A stretch of DNA of 64,000 bases. Source: FEN-1139 sp964396375 (GTDB taxonomy: Bacteria; Myxococcota_A; Polyangia; Polyangiales; Polyangiaceae). The notes below the pieces were generated by a model. The model saw only the letters and a list, made by a program, of their open reading frames with translations. It did no database searches and had not been told where the DNA came from. Of the stretch, positions 44,155 to 53,562 are shown in pieces. The stretch lies in assembly GCA_964396375.1 (NCBI GenBank), contig CAYNEY010000020.1, positions 33,739-97,738 of the forward strand, given 5' to 3'. Within the stretch, counting starts at the first letter, position 1; every line of letters begins with the position of its first letter. Position numbers and translations under genes: made by a program.

Positions 44155-45711
44155 CTAGAGCGGGATGTTCCCGTGCTTCTTCGGGGGTCGGGTTTCGCGC
44201 TTGTTCAGCAAGGTGCGCAAGCCCAAGGATACCGCGGCCCGACTCTGCGCTGGCGTGATGACGTCGGTGATCAAGGCGCTCTTGGCGGCCTGGTAGGGGG
44301 ATGAAAACTCTTCACGATAGTCTTGAACGAGCTTGGCGGTGGTGGCTGCCGGATCGGCGGAGGCCTTGATCTCTCGGCTGAAGATGATCGGTACGGCTCC
44401 ATCGGCTCCCATGACGGCAATCTCCGCGGTGGGCCAGGCGTACACCAAATCTGCCCCCAGGTCACTCGAGCACATCGCGAGATAGGCTCCGCCGTAGGCT
44501 TTGCGCAAGATGACCGTGATCTTTGGTACGGTAGCGGCCGCGTAGGCAAACAGCATCTTGGCACCGTGACGTATGATGCCGTCGCGCTCCTGGGCCAGCC
44601 CCGGCATGTATCCGGGCACATCCACCAGCGTCAAGAGCGGCACACCGAACACGTTGCACGTCCTGACGAAGCGTGCCCCCTTGTCCGATGCATCGATATC
44701 CAAGCAGCCCGCCTTCACCTTGGGTTGGTTGGCGACTACTCCGACCACCACACCATCGATTCTTGCGAACCCCACCACCAAATTGGGCGCAAAAGACGCC
44801 ATGATCTCGAAAAAGCTCCCGCGATCGACCAGAGCCCCGATCACGTCCTTGACGTCGAAACCTTGCTTCGGATCCGAAGGGATCAGCTCGTTGAGCCGTG
44901 GCACCGGCGCCAAGGAGACGTGGGGGGTCGGGTGATGTGGGGGGTCGTCGGTGTTGTTGGAAGGAAGGTAACTCATCAACGCCTGGGCGAGGCGCACTGC
45001 GTGAGCATCATCCTCAGCGATCAGATGAACGTTGCCACTTACGCTCGCGTGGGCATCCGCGGTCGCAAACTGTTCGAGCTTGGCGTTTTCGCCGGTGGCC
45101 GCCCGGATCACCTGTGGTCCACAGATGAACATGTTGGTGGCTTCGTTTCTCACCATGATCAGGAAATCCATCAAGGCCGGCGAGTAGGCGGCACCGCCTG
45201 CACAGGGTCCGGCGATGATGGCGATCTGTGGGACGAGCCCGCTCGCCGCAACGTTGCGGAAGAAGATTTGGCCGTATCCAGAAAGGGAATCGACCCCTTC
45301 CTGGATACGCGCACCTCCGCTATCGTTGATACCGACCACGGGCATCCCCGCCTTCATGGCGTAATCCAGGAGCTCACAGACTTTCTTGGCGTGAATTCGC
45401 CCGAGCGCTCCGCCACCTACCGTGAAATCGTGAGAGTAGGCTGCCACCGGGCGCTGATTCACGAACCCGATTCCGGTCACGACTCCATCAGCCGGCATGG
45501 ATTTTCCGGCCAAGCCGAAGCCCGTACAGGCGTGATCCGCGTGCATTCCGAACTCGACGAAGCTGTCTTGATCGAACAACGAGAGGAGTCGTTGCCGCGC
45601 CGAGAGCTGACCCTGGCGCTGTCGAGCCAGAAGCTTCTCCGGTCCGCCCCCGGCCAGCGCCGTGGCACGTCGGGTTTCGAGCTGCTTCAGAAGGAGTGGA
45701 TCGATGGGCAT
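44155..45711 (-). CDS. mmdA: Acyl-CoA carboxyltransferase subunit (methylmalonyl-CoA decarboxylase alpha / PccB-like)
   Basis: 518 aa from ATG 45711 (an upstream GTG at 45756 is possible but less typical). Two crotonase-like halves: GGARIQEGVDSLSGYGQIFFRN, GPCAGGAAYSPALMDF and DVPGYMPGLAQE, RKAYGGAYLAMCSSDLGADL. These bind the acyl-CoA and biotin. The enzyme takes CO2 from methylmalonyl-CoA (or a related CoA ester) to biotin. Because it is an ACCase-type rather than HMGL-type subunit, oxaloacetate is unlikely as substrate. Operon order is A-gamma-biotin carrier-B. Confidence 0.92.
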   Translation of the reverse strand: MPIDPLLLKQLETRRATALAGGGPEKLLARQRQGQLSARQRLLSLFDQDSFVEFGMHADHACTGFGLAGKSMPADGVVTGIGFVNQRPVAAYSHDFTVGGGALGRIHAKKVCELLDYAMKAGMPVVGINDSGGARIQEGVDSLSGYGQIFFRNVAASGLVPQIAIIAGPCAGGAAYSPALMDFLIMVRNEATNMFICGPQVIRAATGENAKLEQFATADAHASVSGNVHLIAEDDAHAVRLAQALMSYLPSNNTDDPPHHPTPHVSLAPVPRLNELIPSDPKQGFDVKDVIGALVDRGSFFEIMASFAPNLVVGFARIDGVVVGVVANQPKVKAGCLDIDASDKGARFVRTCNVFGVPLLTLVDVPGYMPGLAQERDGIIRHGAKMLFAYAAATVPKITVILRKAYGGAYLAMCSSDLGADLVYAWPTAEIAVMGADGAVPIIFSREIKASADPAATTAKLVQDYREEFSSPYQAAKSALITDVITPAQSRAAVSLGLRTLLNKRETRPPKKHGNIPL

Positions 45712-45978
45712 CAGGCAAATCTCTCGAAAAAGCTTGGTCACCCTGGGGAAACCCACCGCGCCTCGCGTCGAGGGGGGGGGCTGGAAGGGCTGCCGAAGCT
45801 AGCAGAAAATGGGGAGCGTGAGACCCTGATCGCAAAGATCCCTGCGCTTTGGCCCAGCAGGTTGACCGCTGCGGAGTTGGCGAGGGGCCAAGTCGAGTGA
45901 GGGGTGGTGGGACACGGCATGGGCTGCATGGCCCGTGTCTGTGCTGGCGCGACGCGGAGCGTGTGACGCACCCAGCAT

Positions 45979-46548
45979 TCACGGGCGGCGGAAAACGGCC
46001 AAGTGCCGCCGGGTGCGGGCCGAGGGATGGGGATGGGGTATGGGGATCAGACCTAGTGTTTTGGCGCTTGTGAGCTCGTCCCTGAACTGCTCTGGCTTCA
46101 CGTGGAAGGGTGGCTCGATGAGCAGCACTCGTCCGCCCGGGCGGAGGGTTCCGCTGATCTCTTGCAGAATCTGCTCGGGAGCTTGGGTCTCGTGCAGTAC
46201 GTGGATCAGCACCGCCAGGTCAATTCTGGCTTCGAGGTCGTCCAGAGCAAGCCCCCGTTCCGTGCAGCCGCGGAGGCTGACCCGCGAGGCCAGTCGGTGG
46301 CGCCGCAGCCGCCGCTCGAGGCCGGTCAGCATCTGCGGCTGTATGTCCACGCAGTGCAGGTGGCCGTCCGAACCCACATGCTGGGCCATGGGCAAGGTGA
46401 AAAAACCCATCCCCGGTCCAAGTTCCAGCACCTGGTTGCCTCGTGCCAGCAAGGGAAGCACCAGCTCGTCGGGGTTCTCGAGGTGCCGGCGCAGCGGGCT
46501 CGCCAAGAGCCAGCCAATCCACCAAGGACAGCGATGATTGTCGGACAT
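45979..46548 (-). CDS. Class I SAM-dependent methyltransferase
   Basis: 189 aa. Rossmann motif I VLELGPGMGFFTLPMAQ, motif II HCVDIQPQML, and IDLAVLIHVLHET near motif IV. No other domain. The substrate cannot be determined. Divergent from a TetR regulator with a 58-nt gap, so it is a plausible TetR target. The 267 nt between it and mmdA hold nothing that I can support. Confidence 0.85.
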   Translation of the reverse strand: MSDNHRCPWWIGWLLASPLRRHLENPDELVLPLLARGNQVLELGPGMGFFTLPMAQHVGSDGHLHCVDIQPQMLTGLERRLRRHRLASRVSLRGCTERGLALDDLEARIDLAVLIHVLHETQAPEQILQEISGTLRPGGRVLLIEPPFHVKPEQFRDELTSAKTLGLIPIPHPHPSARTRRHLAVFRRP

Positions 46549-46590
46549 AGCAGCATCTTTCTCAGTAGTTCTGCGGGTTGCGTGACCGCG

Positions 46591-46599
46591 TGATAGAAT
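46591..46599 (+). promoter_or_regulatory. Extended -10 promoter element upstream of TetR gene
   Basis: TGATAGAAT ends 7 nt before ATG 46607, which would give a nearly leaderless mRNA. The same form (TGGTAGAAT) recurs at 47481-47489. Confidence 0.45.
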
Positions 46600-46606
46600 G
46601 TGAGCG

Positions 46607-47383
46607 ATGACTCAGAACCGCAACTCGCGTTTGCCCGCGGGCGCGCCGTCCCCAAAACCTAGGCAAAATTCCAGTGTCTTGTGCAAGCCAGCCGCGGGGA
46701 GTGTGGTGACGGCGAAGCAGACTGCTCGGATTTGCCCGGCGTTGACCTCGGTACAGAAGAGGGGACCGCGTCCCACGAAGAGCCGTACTCCCACTCAGGA
46801 CCGAGCGCGGGAAACCCAGCAAGCGTGCATAGACGCGGCAGAACAGCTGTTGGTCGAGGTGGGGTACGCGGCCGCCTCGACCAATGCCGTCGCCCGCCGA
46901 GCTGGCGTCTCGATTGGCTCGCTCTACCAGTACTTCGACGACAAGGACGCGGTGTTCCGTGCCGTGGTGAACCGACATCGAGCCGAGATGCATCCGCTGA
47001 TCGCCGATACGCTGAGCCTGATGGACGACCCGAAGAAAGACCTGCTAGAGGTCACGCTGGCCCTGCTGCGTCAGATGGCCGAAGTGCATGCCAGAAACCC
47101 GCGCTTGATGCGGGCGCTACAGAGCGAGTTGGGATGGCTCGAGCACGACGAGCACGAGGAAACGGCGCTCCTGGAGCGGGTACAGCCGATCGTGGAGGCG
47201 CGTACCAGCGCGTGCCCGAAGCGGGCGTTGGTCGTCGCCCATTTGATGGTGACCACCGTGAACCACCTTGCTCGCTGGATGGTTCATGAGCGGCCTCGGG
47301 GGCTTGATGAAGCGCAGTGCATCGCCGGCATCGGCAGGATGCTCGAGGCGCTGCTCGGTGAACCGGGACACGCATCGCAGTGA
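46607..47383 (+). CDS. TetR/AcrR-family transcriptional regulator
   Basis: 258 aa including about 65 N-terminal Pro/Arg-rich residues before the HTH. The HTH (CIDAAEQLLVEVGYAAASTNAVARRAGVSIGSLYQYFDDKD) is typical TetR, with the YQYF signature helix. The C-terminal ligand domain is generic. Because a -10-like element sits right before ATG 46607, the long N-terminus may be real. It likely represses itself and the divergent methyltransferase. Confidence 0.9.
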   Translation: MTQNRNSRLPAGAPSPKPRQNSSVLCKPAAGSVVTAKQTARICPALTSVQKRGPRPTKSRTPTQDRARETQQACIDAAEQLLVEVGYAAASTNAVARRAGVSIGSLYQYFDDKDAVFRAVVNRHRAEMHPLIADTLSLMDDPKKDLLEVTLALLRQMAEVHARNPRLMRALQSELGWLEHDEHEETALLERVQPIVEARTSACPKRALVVAHLMVTTVNHLARWMVHERPRGLDEAQCIAGIGRMLEALLGEPGHASQ

Positions 47384-47817
47384 TGACCTGGCTTCGATCG
47401 AGTTTCCGGAGCAAAAAGGAGGTGCTGCACGATCGACGCTGGCACATGCGGGCGTGAGGTTGCGCTTTCACCATCCCGCGTGGTAGAATCCAGATCCATG
47501 TTGAAGGTTGCGCACTCTCTGGCCTCTGTCGAGGGTAGTCGTCTGCTCGATGTGCGTCAGCCTGCGCGGTTCTCGCGGCGTGAGCCCGCGCCCCTCGGGC
47601 CAGGCTGACAGCCTCTTTGCACGAGATTCCACGTCTTTCGCGAGACATCGAGCAAGGCATCCAAGCGCTCAACCGTGCTCTCGGTGTGACTTGGCTCAGG
47701 GAGCTGTCTCGCTCCAATGAGCCGGCATCTAGGCCACTCGTGCCATGACCTAGGCTAACCCCTGGCCGCCTACCCGTGACCGTTCGCGCCCTGCGCCACG
47801 GTTCGAAGGAGAGCTGT
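47384..47817 (+). other. Stretch without a confident gene; holds a promoter and a split small ORF
   Basis: A promoter-like pair TTGCGC (47460-47465), 18-nt spacer, TGGTAGAAT (47481-47489) leads to ATG 47498. That frame encodes 36 residues (MLKVAHSLASVEGS...) and stops at 47608. A one-base backward shift at the end continues into 47 residues with an amphipathic-helix look (PRLSRDIEQGIQALNRALGV) ending at 47748. It could be a frameshifted ~83-aa gene or chance. Confidence 0.3.
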
Positions 47818-48897
47818 ATGCAGATCCCACCCGTGCTTTTCACGATCATACTCGACAACACCATCCTTTCTTGGATGACGGCTGTCTTGGTAGCGGGCCT
47901 CTCGATGTTTGGCATCGGGTTGGTCAAACGCTGGGTGCTGAACCGACTCCGACGCTTCGCTGAGCGTACGCACTCTCGTGTCGATGACATCGTGAGTGCG
48001 GTGCTGCTGCGCACCACTCGGCTCCTTTATATCACGACGGGCGTCTGGTTGGGGTCGCGACACCTCGAGCTCCAGCCCGCCTTGGAGCATTGGATCCGGG
48101 TTTCGATGATCCTGGTCGTGTTGATTCAAATCGGGCTTTGGGCGCGGGTGGCTGTCGAGCGGGTCGCGGAATCCTGGCGCATGTCGCGGGGAGAAGACTC
48201 CGGCGCGAAGACGGCAGTGGCCGCGGTGGCGTTCTTGTCCAAGCTCGCGATCGGTTCGATTCTGCTGGTGCTGGCGTTGAGCGTTCTCGGCTTCGAGATA
48301 GGTGCTCTGGTGGCTGGGTTGGGGATGGGTGGGGTTGCTGCTGCGCTGGCCGTTCAGCGCCTGTTGGGTGACGTATTCGCGTCGCTCACGATCTACTTCG
48401 GTCGTCCCTTCGAAATCGGAGATTTCATCATCGTGGGCTCGGAGATGGGAACAGTGGAGGTGATTGGTCTTCGAACCACGCGGCTCCGTTCGCTGGGAGG
48501 GGAAGAACTCGTGTTTGCCAACGGCGATCTGACCCAGAGTCGGATCCGTAACTACAAACGAATGAAGGAGCGTCGAGTGCTATTCGTGCTTGGCGTCGAA
48601 TACGCCACACCGCTTGCCAAACTCGACCAGATCCCCGGTTTTATCCGGGAGATCGTAGAGGCGCGTGACGGTGTGCGCTTTGAGCGCGCTCACTTCAAGG
48701 AGTACGCCAGCTATTCCCTCAACTTTGAGATCGTCTACCACGTCTCGTCCCCCGACTACAATACCTTCATGGATCACCAGCACGCGATCAACCTCGCCAT
48801 CTTTGCCGAGTTCGAGGGTCGGGGGATCCAATTTGCATTCCCCACCCAAACACTGCACGTACACCCGCTCAGTGCCAACCTAGCCGAGGTGAGCTGA
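47818..48897 (+). CDS. MscS-family mechanosensitive ion channel
   Basis: 359 aa from ATG 47818 (AAGGAG a few bases upstream; a GTG at 47776 is less likely). Several membrane helices, then the MscS core: pore helix GMGGVAAALAVQRLLGDVFASL, then RPFEIGDFIIVG and the beta-domain GTVEVIGLRTTRLRSLGGEEL with NGDLTQSRIRNY, and a C-terminal alpha/beta domain. It releases solutes on hypo-osmotic stress, in the inner membrane. Confidence 0.92.
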   Translation: MQIPPVLFTIILDNTILSWMTAVLVAGLSMFGIGLVKRWVLNRLRRFAERTHSRVDDIVSAVLLRTTRLLYITTGVWLGSRHLELQPALEHWIRVSMILVVLIQIGLWARVAVERVAESWRMSRGEDSGAKTAVAAVAFLSKLAIGSILLVLALSVLGFEIGALVAGLGMGGVAAALAVQRLLGDVFASLTIYFGRPFEIGDFIIVGSEMGTVEVIGLRTTRLRSLGGEELVFANGDLTQSRIRNYKRMKERRVLFVLGVEYATPLAKLDQIPGFIREIVEARDGVRFERAHFKEYASYSLNFEIVYHVSSPDYNTFMDHQHAINLAIFAEFEGRGIQFAFPTQTLHVHPLSANLAEVS

Positions 48898-48956
48898 GAC
48901 CGAGCGGGTATCGATAGATTGAGGGAGGTGAAGCCGCACTTCGCTCGCGAGCGTCT

Positions 48957-49331
48957 CTAGAGCAGCTGCTGTGCTCCCGAGAAGGCACTTTCGATCCGGA
49001 GTGCCGCCACGCCATGGCCGGGATGCTGCGGTGGATTCCAGCGTTTCATGGCGTCGAAGAGCGGGCCTTCTGCGTGATACTCGAGGGGCCCCTTGAGTTG
49101 GAAGGATTTCCCTTCCTTGGTGATGAAGAGCACGCTGGCCCGAGTCTTGGTCGTGATGTTCTTGAGCGTCTTGTCGAAGTAGTTGTTGGCGACGAGCACC
49201 GTGTCCTCGTCCAAAGCCACACAGGTGGCGTAGATCGCGTTTGGAATCCCTTCGGGACTGACCGTGGTCAGTACCATTGGTCCCTCGCGGTCTTGCCATG
49301 CCTGAGCGATTGATTCCGGGAGCCTTGCCAT
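48957..49331 (-). CDS. PPOX-fold flavin/pyridoxamine-oxidase-family protein
   Basis: 124 aa from ATG 49331; the open frame extends upstream to 49439 but the family fold starts here. Split-barrel pattern: EGPMVLTTVSPEGIPNAIYATC, EDTVLVANNYFDKTLKN, and TKTRASVLFITKEGKSFQLKG. Such proteins bind FMN or F420/haem-type cofactors, and the specific reaction is unknown. It is convergent with the MscS gene across 59 nt holding a CGCTCGCGAGCG palindrome. Confidence 0.8.
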   Translation of the reverse strand: MARLPESIAQAWQDREGPMVLTTVSPEGIPNAIYATCVALDEDTVLVANNYFDKTLKNITTKTRASVLFITKEGKSFQLKGPLEYHAEGPLFDAMKRWNPPQHPGHGVAALRIESAFSGAQQLL

Positions 49332-49503
49332 CTCGATGATCCTTTCGGTCTCGGTTCCGGCAAGCCGCCGGAGTCCGTAGCGCTGGGCATTGATACCAGA
49401 GCCCTTGTGACACTGCACCAACATGTCGAGATGTGGCACCGGCTGACGCTCGGCTCTCTTTCAGTGGTACTGCCTTTCCGTATCCACAGGCCTGTCAGGT
49501 GGA

Positions 49504-50472
49504 TCATGCGCAGAACAGCTTCGCGAACAACGCGTCGAGGCGGGGTAGAACAGAACGTTCCACGGAGCTTCGAACCTGCGCAACCAGCGCCGGATCATAG
49601 CGGTGAATCGCCAGCGCCTCGAGCGCCAACCGCGCTCGGAGCGTGGAATCACCTTCGATGGTCGAGAGAAGAAACTGCCGTGCCGTCGATGAGCGCCCCG
49701 TTCCTAGGGCCAGGATTCCAACCCGGAGCTCTGGCTCGGTGGCCACCTCGGACACCCAATCGATCACGTGGGTTACCGTTTCGGAGCGGTCGGACTGGGC
49801 GAAGGCCACCAGCGCCGTCTCCCGGCGCAGCTGATCGGCTTGTTTGAGCTCTGCCACCAGATAGGCTCGTGCCCAGTCGAAGCAGAGGCGAAGCAAAGAA
49901 GACGCGCACGCGACTCTGACCTCGGGTTCCTGTTCGGGGAGGGCTAGGCGTTGCACGAGCAGCCCGGCATGTTCCCGTGTCCCGTAGTGCCCGAGGGCTT
50001 CGGCGACGCCAGCCCGGACTCCCAAATCGAGGTCGGAGAGGAGAAGCCCGGCGTTGAGCCCAGCATCTGGGTGGTTCATCCGGAACAGGCCGGAAACGCC
50101 CCGGAGCCGCACGGGACCGGCCGTGTCGACCGCGCCACCCCAAACGGGCTCTCGCTGGACGAGCCTTACTGCAGCGATGAAGGGTTCCGCGTCGAGGGAG
50201 CCCAAATGGTCGAGGGCGGAGAGAATGGCGAGTTTCGCTCGACAGCCCGGGTCAAGTTTCGCTCCGTGCGGCACGAACCGCGAGAAGGCATCGATCAGCG
50301 CCGGACAAAGGTCGGCCAGACAAAGACTCTGTGCCAGCACCGAAGCTCGCTCGACCACCAAGAAATGCCGCTGACTCAAGGCTCGCGCAACCTCCCGCGC
50401 GAATGCTGGATCCGGGCTCGGCGTCGCGAGCTTATCGAGTGTTGCCTCGTGTGTTGGGGGGCGTCGAGCCAC
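49504..50472 (-). CDS. HEAT-repeat-like protein
   Basis: 322 aa, GTG start at 50472. Repeated helical pairs such as LDLGVRAGVAEALGHYG, EPEVRVACASSLLRLC and EPELRVGILALGTG fit HEAT/PBS-lyase-like solenoids. No signal peptide or membrane helix. These scaffolds mediate protein contacts. Partners unknown. Low-complexity signs are absent and codon use is normal. Confidence 0.78.
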   Translation of the reverse strand: MARRPPTHEATLDKLATPSPDPAFAREVARALSQRHFLVVERASVLAQSLCLADLCPALIDAFSRFVPHGAKLDPGCRAKLAILSALDHLGSLDAEPFIAAVRLVQREPVWGGAVDTAGPVRLRGVSGLFRMNHPDAGLNAGLLLSDLDLGVRAGVAEALGHYGTREHAGLLVQRLALPEQEPEVRVACASSLLRLCFDWARAYLVAELKQADQLRRETALVAFAQSDRSETVTHVIDWVSEVATEPELRVGILALGTGRSSTARQFLLSTIEGDSTLRARLALEALAIHRYDPALVAQVRSSVERSVLPRLDALFAKLFCA

Positions 50473-50502
50473 TTCGGCGTCCTACCCGCACGAGTGATGA
50501 TG

Positions 50503-51852
50503 TCAAGGCGCTGGATTGCCACCCGTGATATCCGTCACGTGGTCTTGTTCGCGGGGACGTGGAGATGGGTCTTGGGTGGGGGTGGAGTCCACGCGAGCAT
50601 AAGTACGGCGCTTCTGGTCGTAGCGAAACCTCACGACGCGATGCTGCTTGACCGTCTCCCTTCCATCTGGTTCGAGGTCGTGGATCAAAAACTCTATCTG
50701 AGCGAGATCCGGGGCCGCTCTTACCTTCCAGGTGTGGTCATCGTCGATAAGCTCCTCGTGTTGCCACACCGACGTGCTGAAATGGCCGCTGGAGTCGAGT
50801 TCGACCGCTGATAAGACCACGCGCCGGCAGCTTCCGCAGGACCCGGCGCGAAGTGGGTTTCTGGCGCGCTCGGCCACACTCAGCAGCACCCGGCGCTCCG
50901 TGGCACCGACCTGACCCACGGCCCGGGCGAATAGCTCGAAATTGGGCACGGTGAGCGCATCGATGATGCGGTTGCCCTTCATCGAGAAGAGGCCGCTCGT
51001 GATGGTGTCGCCGAAGGCCGGGGCCACCGGTGTGGTGAGGATGCGGTTCCCCGCGAACAAGCAGAGTTCGCGGGCCTTGGTGAGGTCGAGGGTCGTCTGG
51101 TCGGGGAAGGGTCGTACGGGTTCGTACTGATAGCCTTCAATCGGTGTGGAGTAGACCCGAACCTGGCCTGGGCTGGTGAGGGAATACCCGAGCCGATCAG
51201 CGTTGAGGTGGGCCACGAGCGTGAGCCACGATGATGGAGATGTGGGGTGGAGGTGAGCGACAGGGACCGCCACCGCGCTGAGAACGGGGGCTTCGGGTGA
51301 TGCTATCCCGGCGATGCGCAGGGACGGCTCTGTCTCAGAGGGGAGCCACAGCCAGAGTCGATCGACGGAGGGCGTAACGGCCCAAGGGAGGGAGGTGAGT
51401 GGTAGGCGCACCTCGAAGGAGACGTGCTGGCCCGCGATGCGGGGCTGAGCCTCCAGATGACGCATGAACCGGGCAAGCTCGCTGGTTTGACTGGCCCGCG
51501 CGGCACGGAACCAGATCCTGCAGTCTTCGACCTGTTGGGCTGTGCGTTCCCGACCGGGAAACCGTTCCGGAGAGGCGCAGTCTTCTTCACTCGAGAGAGC
51601 GATCTCGTCTGCCTGGCTCCCGAAGCTTGGATTTCCGGTCAGAGGTGCCGGCACACCGAAGGACAGCGCCAGCCGGAGTGGCTGATGACCGAAGGCGTCG
51701 AAGGCTGTCCGGTCCATGTGGCACGACAGTCGAAGCTGGTCTGAGTTGAGAGATGCGGTACAGGTGAGGGGAGGGCGCGCATCGGCTGCCTGGGCCTGAC
51801 TGTTCCACAGGCAGGATAGGGCGAGCGAGAGGGCAGCGTAGCGGAGTGGCAC
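50503..51852 (-). CDS. Exported protein of unknown function
   Basis: 449 aa from GTG 51852. Classical signal peptide (core YAALSLALSCLW, cleavage after AQA). The mature protein is beta-rich with a few Cys (CTASLNSDQLRLSC, CGSCRRV) and ends in a Pro/Arg-rich tail. No motif or family recognised. It lies 30 nt upstream of the HEAT-repeat gene, so the two could be co-transcribed. Confidence 0.7.
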   Translation of the reverse strand: MPLRYAALSLALSCLWNSQAQAADARPPLTCTASLNSDQLRLSCHMDRTAFDAFGHQPLRLALSFGVPAPLTGNPSFGSQADEIALSSEEDCASPERFPGRERTAQQVEDCRIWFRAARASQTSELARFMRHLEAQPRIAGQHVSFEVRLPLTSLPWAVTPSVDRLWLWLPSETEPSLRIAGIASPEAPVLSAVAVPVAHLHPTSPSSWLTLVAHLNADRLGYSLTSPGQVRVYSTPIEGYQYEPVRPFPDQTTLDLTKARELCLFAGNRILTTPVAPAFGDTITSGLFSMKGNRIIDALTVPNFELFARAVGQVGATERRVLLSVAERARNPLRAGSCGSCRRVVLSAVELDSSGHFSTSVWQHEELIDDDHTWKVRAAPDLAQIEFLIHDLEPDGRETVKQHRVVRFRYDQKRRTYARVDSTPTQDPSPRPREQDHVTDITGGNPAP

Positions 51853-52123
51853 TGTGCTGGGAGTCTACCCCGATGCAACCCGAGATGTCGGCGACGAACG
51901 AACGTCCGAGACCAATGTCTCGGCGATGGGGTGGCAAGCGGCTGCTGCCTCGAGGTTGGACGCAGAGCGTCACCCCATGGCCCGTGATGCTCCGCAGGGA
52001 GCCGGCCCCGAGATCCGGGCCAGAACTCTACCCTCCAGCTTGGGATCGGGTGAGCACGAGCCAGGGTGAAGGTGCGCGAGTGCTCGACCCAGACCACGAG
52101 CCGTGCGAAGGTCGCACCCCAGC

Positions 52124-53404
52124 ATGATCCCCACGACCCGTCGAGCCTGGCTGATCGCGTGCTGCGCGCTCTACCTTGGGCCAGCCTGCCGCAGGACGGA
52201 ACCGGCGCCTTCGCCTGCGCCCGCGGGCACGATGAGCACAGCGCCTCAGCCGAGCGTGGTTCCCGTCGCCACCACGCAGGTCAGCCCGGCGTCAGCGAGG
52301 CCGCCGCTGCCACGCCCACTCCCACTCCCACCTTCCAAACCCACACCGCTCGACCCGGCTGGGCAACGCACCGCGCACGCGTACCTTGCGGCACTCGGTC
52401 AAGGGCGCAAGGCCACCGTGGCGAAGGACTACGGCGCGGCCGACCTGGCTTTTGGCCGGTGTCTCGAGCTTGTGCCCAATGATCCGCGCGCCATGAGCGA
52501 GCGAGGCTATGCGCGGCTGCTCGCCGACCGCCTGCCAGAGGCCAAGAGCGATCTTCTGGCCGCCCGAAGCCGCGCGCCCAGCGTGGCCCTCGAACTTCAG
52601 ATCCTGCACAATCTGATCCTGGCATCGAAACGAACCGGGGATGAGCGGGCCCAGCGGGCTTGGGAGGATGAGAAGCGTCGGCTCGAGGCGGCGAGGCGTA
52701 TGCCCGACGGGACGCAGTGTGTGAGCGACATCACCCGGGGTGGCCTCGAGCCACGGCGCCTGGACTCGTTCGATGCGGTCATGAAGCTCGTGCTCGCCGA
52801 GCACAAGCAGGCAGAGCCTGGCAGCGACCAGGCTGTCGCGTTTTCCGAACCGTATGGCGACGGCGACTACCCAGTGCGTCTCGAGGCCCTGCGGAAGGTG
52901 CAGCCTTTTCCTGACGGTTTCCATGTCCTCTGGACCTCGGGTGCCGAGGGCTACCGAAACCACGCCGTCATCGCCGAAGCCGGCCGATTCTACGTCTATC
53001 CCAACCTGTCCGCGGGCTATGTCCCGCTCTGTGGGTTCGAGGGGCTGGCGGAGGTCACCATCGCGGGGGGAGGCCCGACACCTTGGCGGCTCATTCGCGA
53101 GACGCGCTCTCTGGTGCGAGGGTACCGGTGTGCGGACGAAAGCGGGTCCTGCGTCGAAAAGACGGATGGATCGACACCCGCGCTGATGGGCTTCTGCAGC
53201 TGGACCGGCACCGATATCGACGTCACCGTTCTTGATGCGAAGACCTTCCGCGGCATCTTGACGCTCACCGCCTCCGTGCAACCCATCAAGGACGACGACG
53301 TGGATGCTCCGGCGCGCGTCCTCGATCTCGACTGGGGAGTCGATCACGTGATGGTCCGTGCGTGTGGGCGTCGGCAGCGAGTCCCGTACCTCGCTCCGCA
53401 GTGA
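52124..53404 (+). CDS. TPR-like lipoprotein of unknown function
   Basis: 426 aa from ATG 52124. Signal peptide with RRAWLIACCALYLGPAC (lipobox-like GPAC), a Pro-rich linker, one or two TPR-type helices (GRKATVAKDYGAADLAFGRCLELVPNDP, ALLADRLPEAKSDLLAARSRAP) and a C-terminal beta-rich domain (YVPLCGFEGLAEVTIAGGG). Exported; may be a binding or scaffold protein. The 271 nt between it and the divergent neighbour show no further gene. Confidence 0.75.
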   Translation: MIPTTRRAWLIACCALYLGPACRRTEPAPSPAPAGTMSTAPQPSVVPVATTQVSPASARPPLPRPLPLPPSKPTPLDPAGQRTAHAYLAALGQGRKATVAKDYGAADLAFGRCLELVPNDPRAMSERGYARLLADRLPEAKSDLLAARSRAPSVALELQILHNLILASKRTGDERAQRAWEDEKRRLEAARRMPDGTQCVSDITRGGLEPRRLDSFDAVMKLVLAEHKQAEPGSDQAVAFSEPYGDGDYPVRLEALRKVQPFPDGFHVLWTSGAEGYRNHAVIAEAGRFYVYPNLSAGYVPLCGFEGLAEVTIAGGGPTPWRLIRETRSLVRGYRCADESGSCVEKTDGSTPALMGFCSWTGTDIDVTVLDAKTFRGILTLTASVQPIKDDDVDAPARVLDLDWGVDHVMVRACGRRQRVPYLAPQ

Positions 53405-53562
53405 CCTCCTCGACGGGCTCGAGCCTGCGCGTGAGCGCGCCGTCGGCCAATTCTCGGTGAGATGGGGCGTTCCCACGCCGCTCTCGACCCAGTCAGGTCG
53501 ATTTCTCACGCCCTTCTCAGTGGGATTGGGTATTCTGGTGGCGGTGGGTGAGGAGCGGAACC

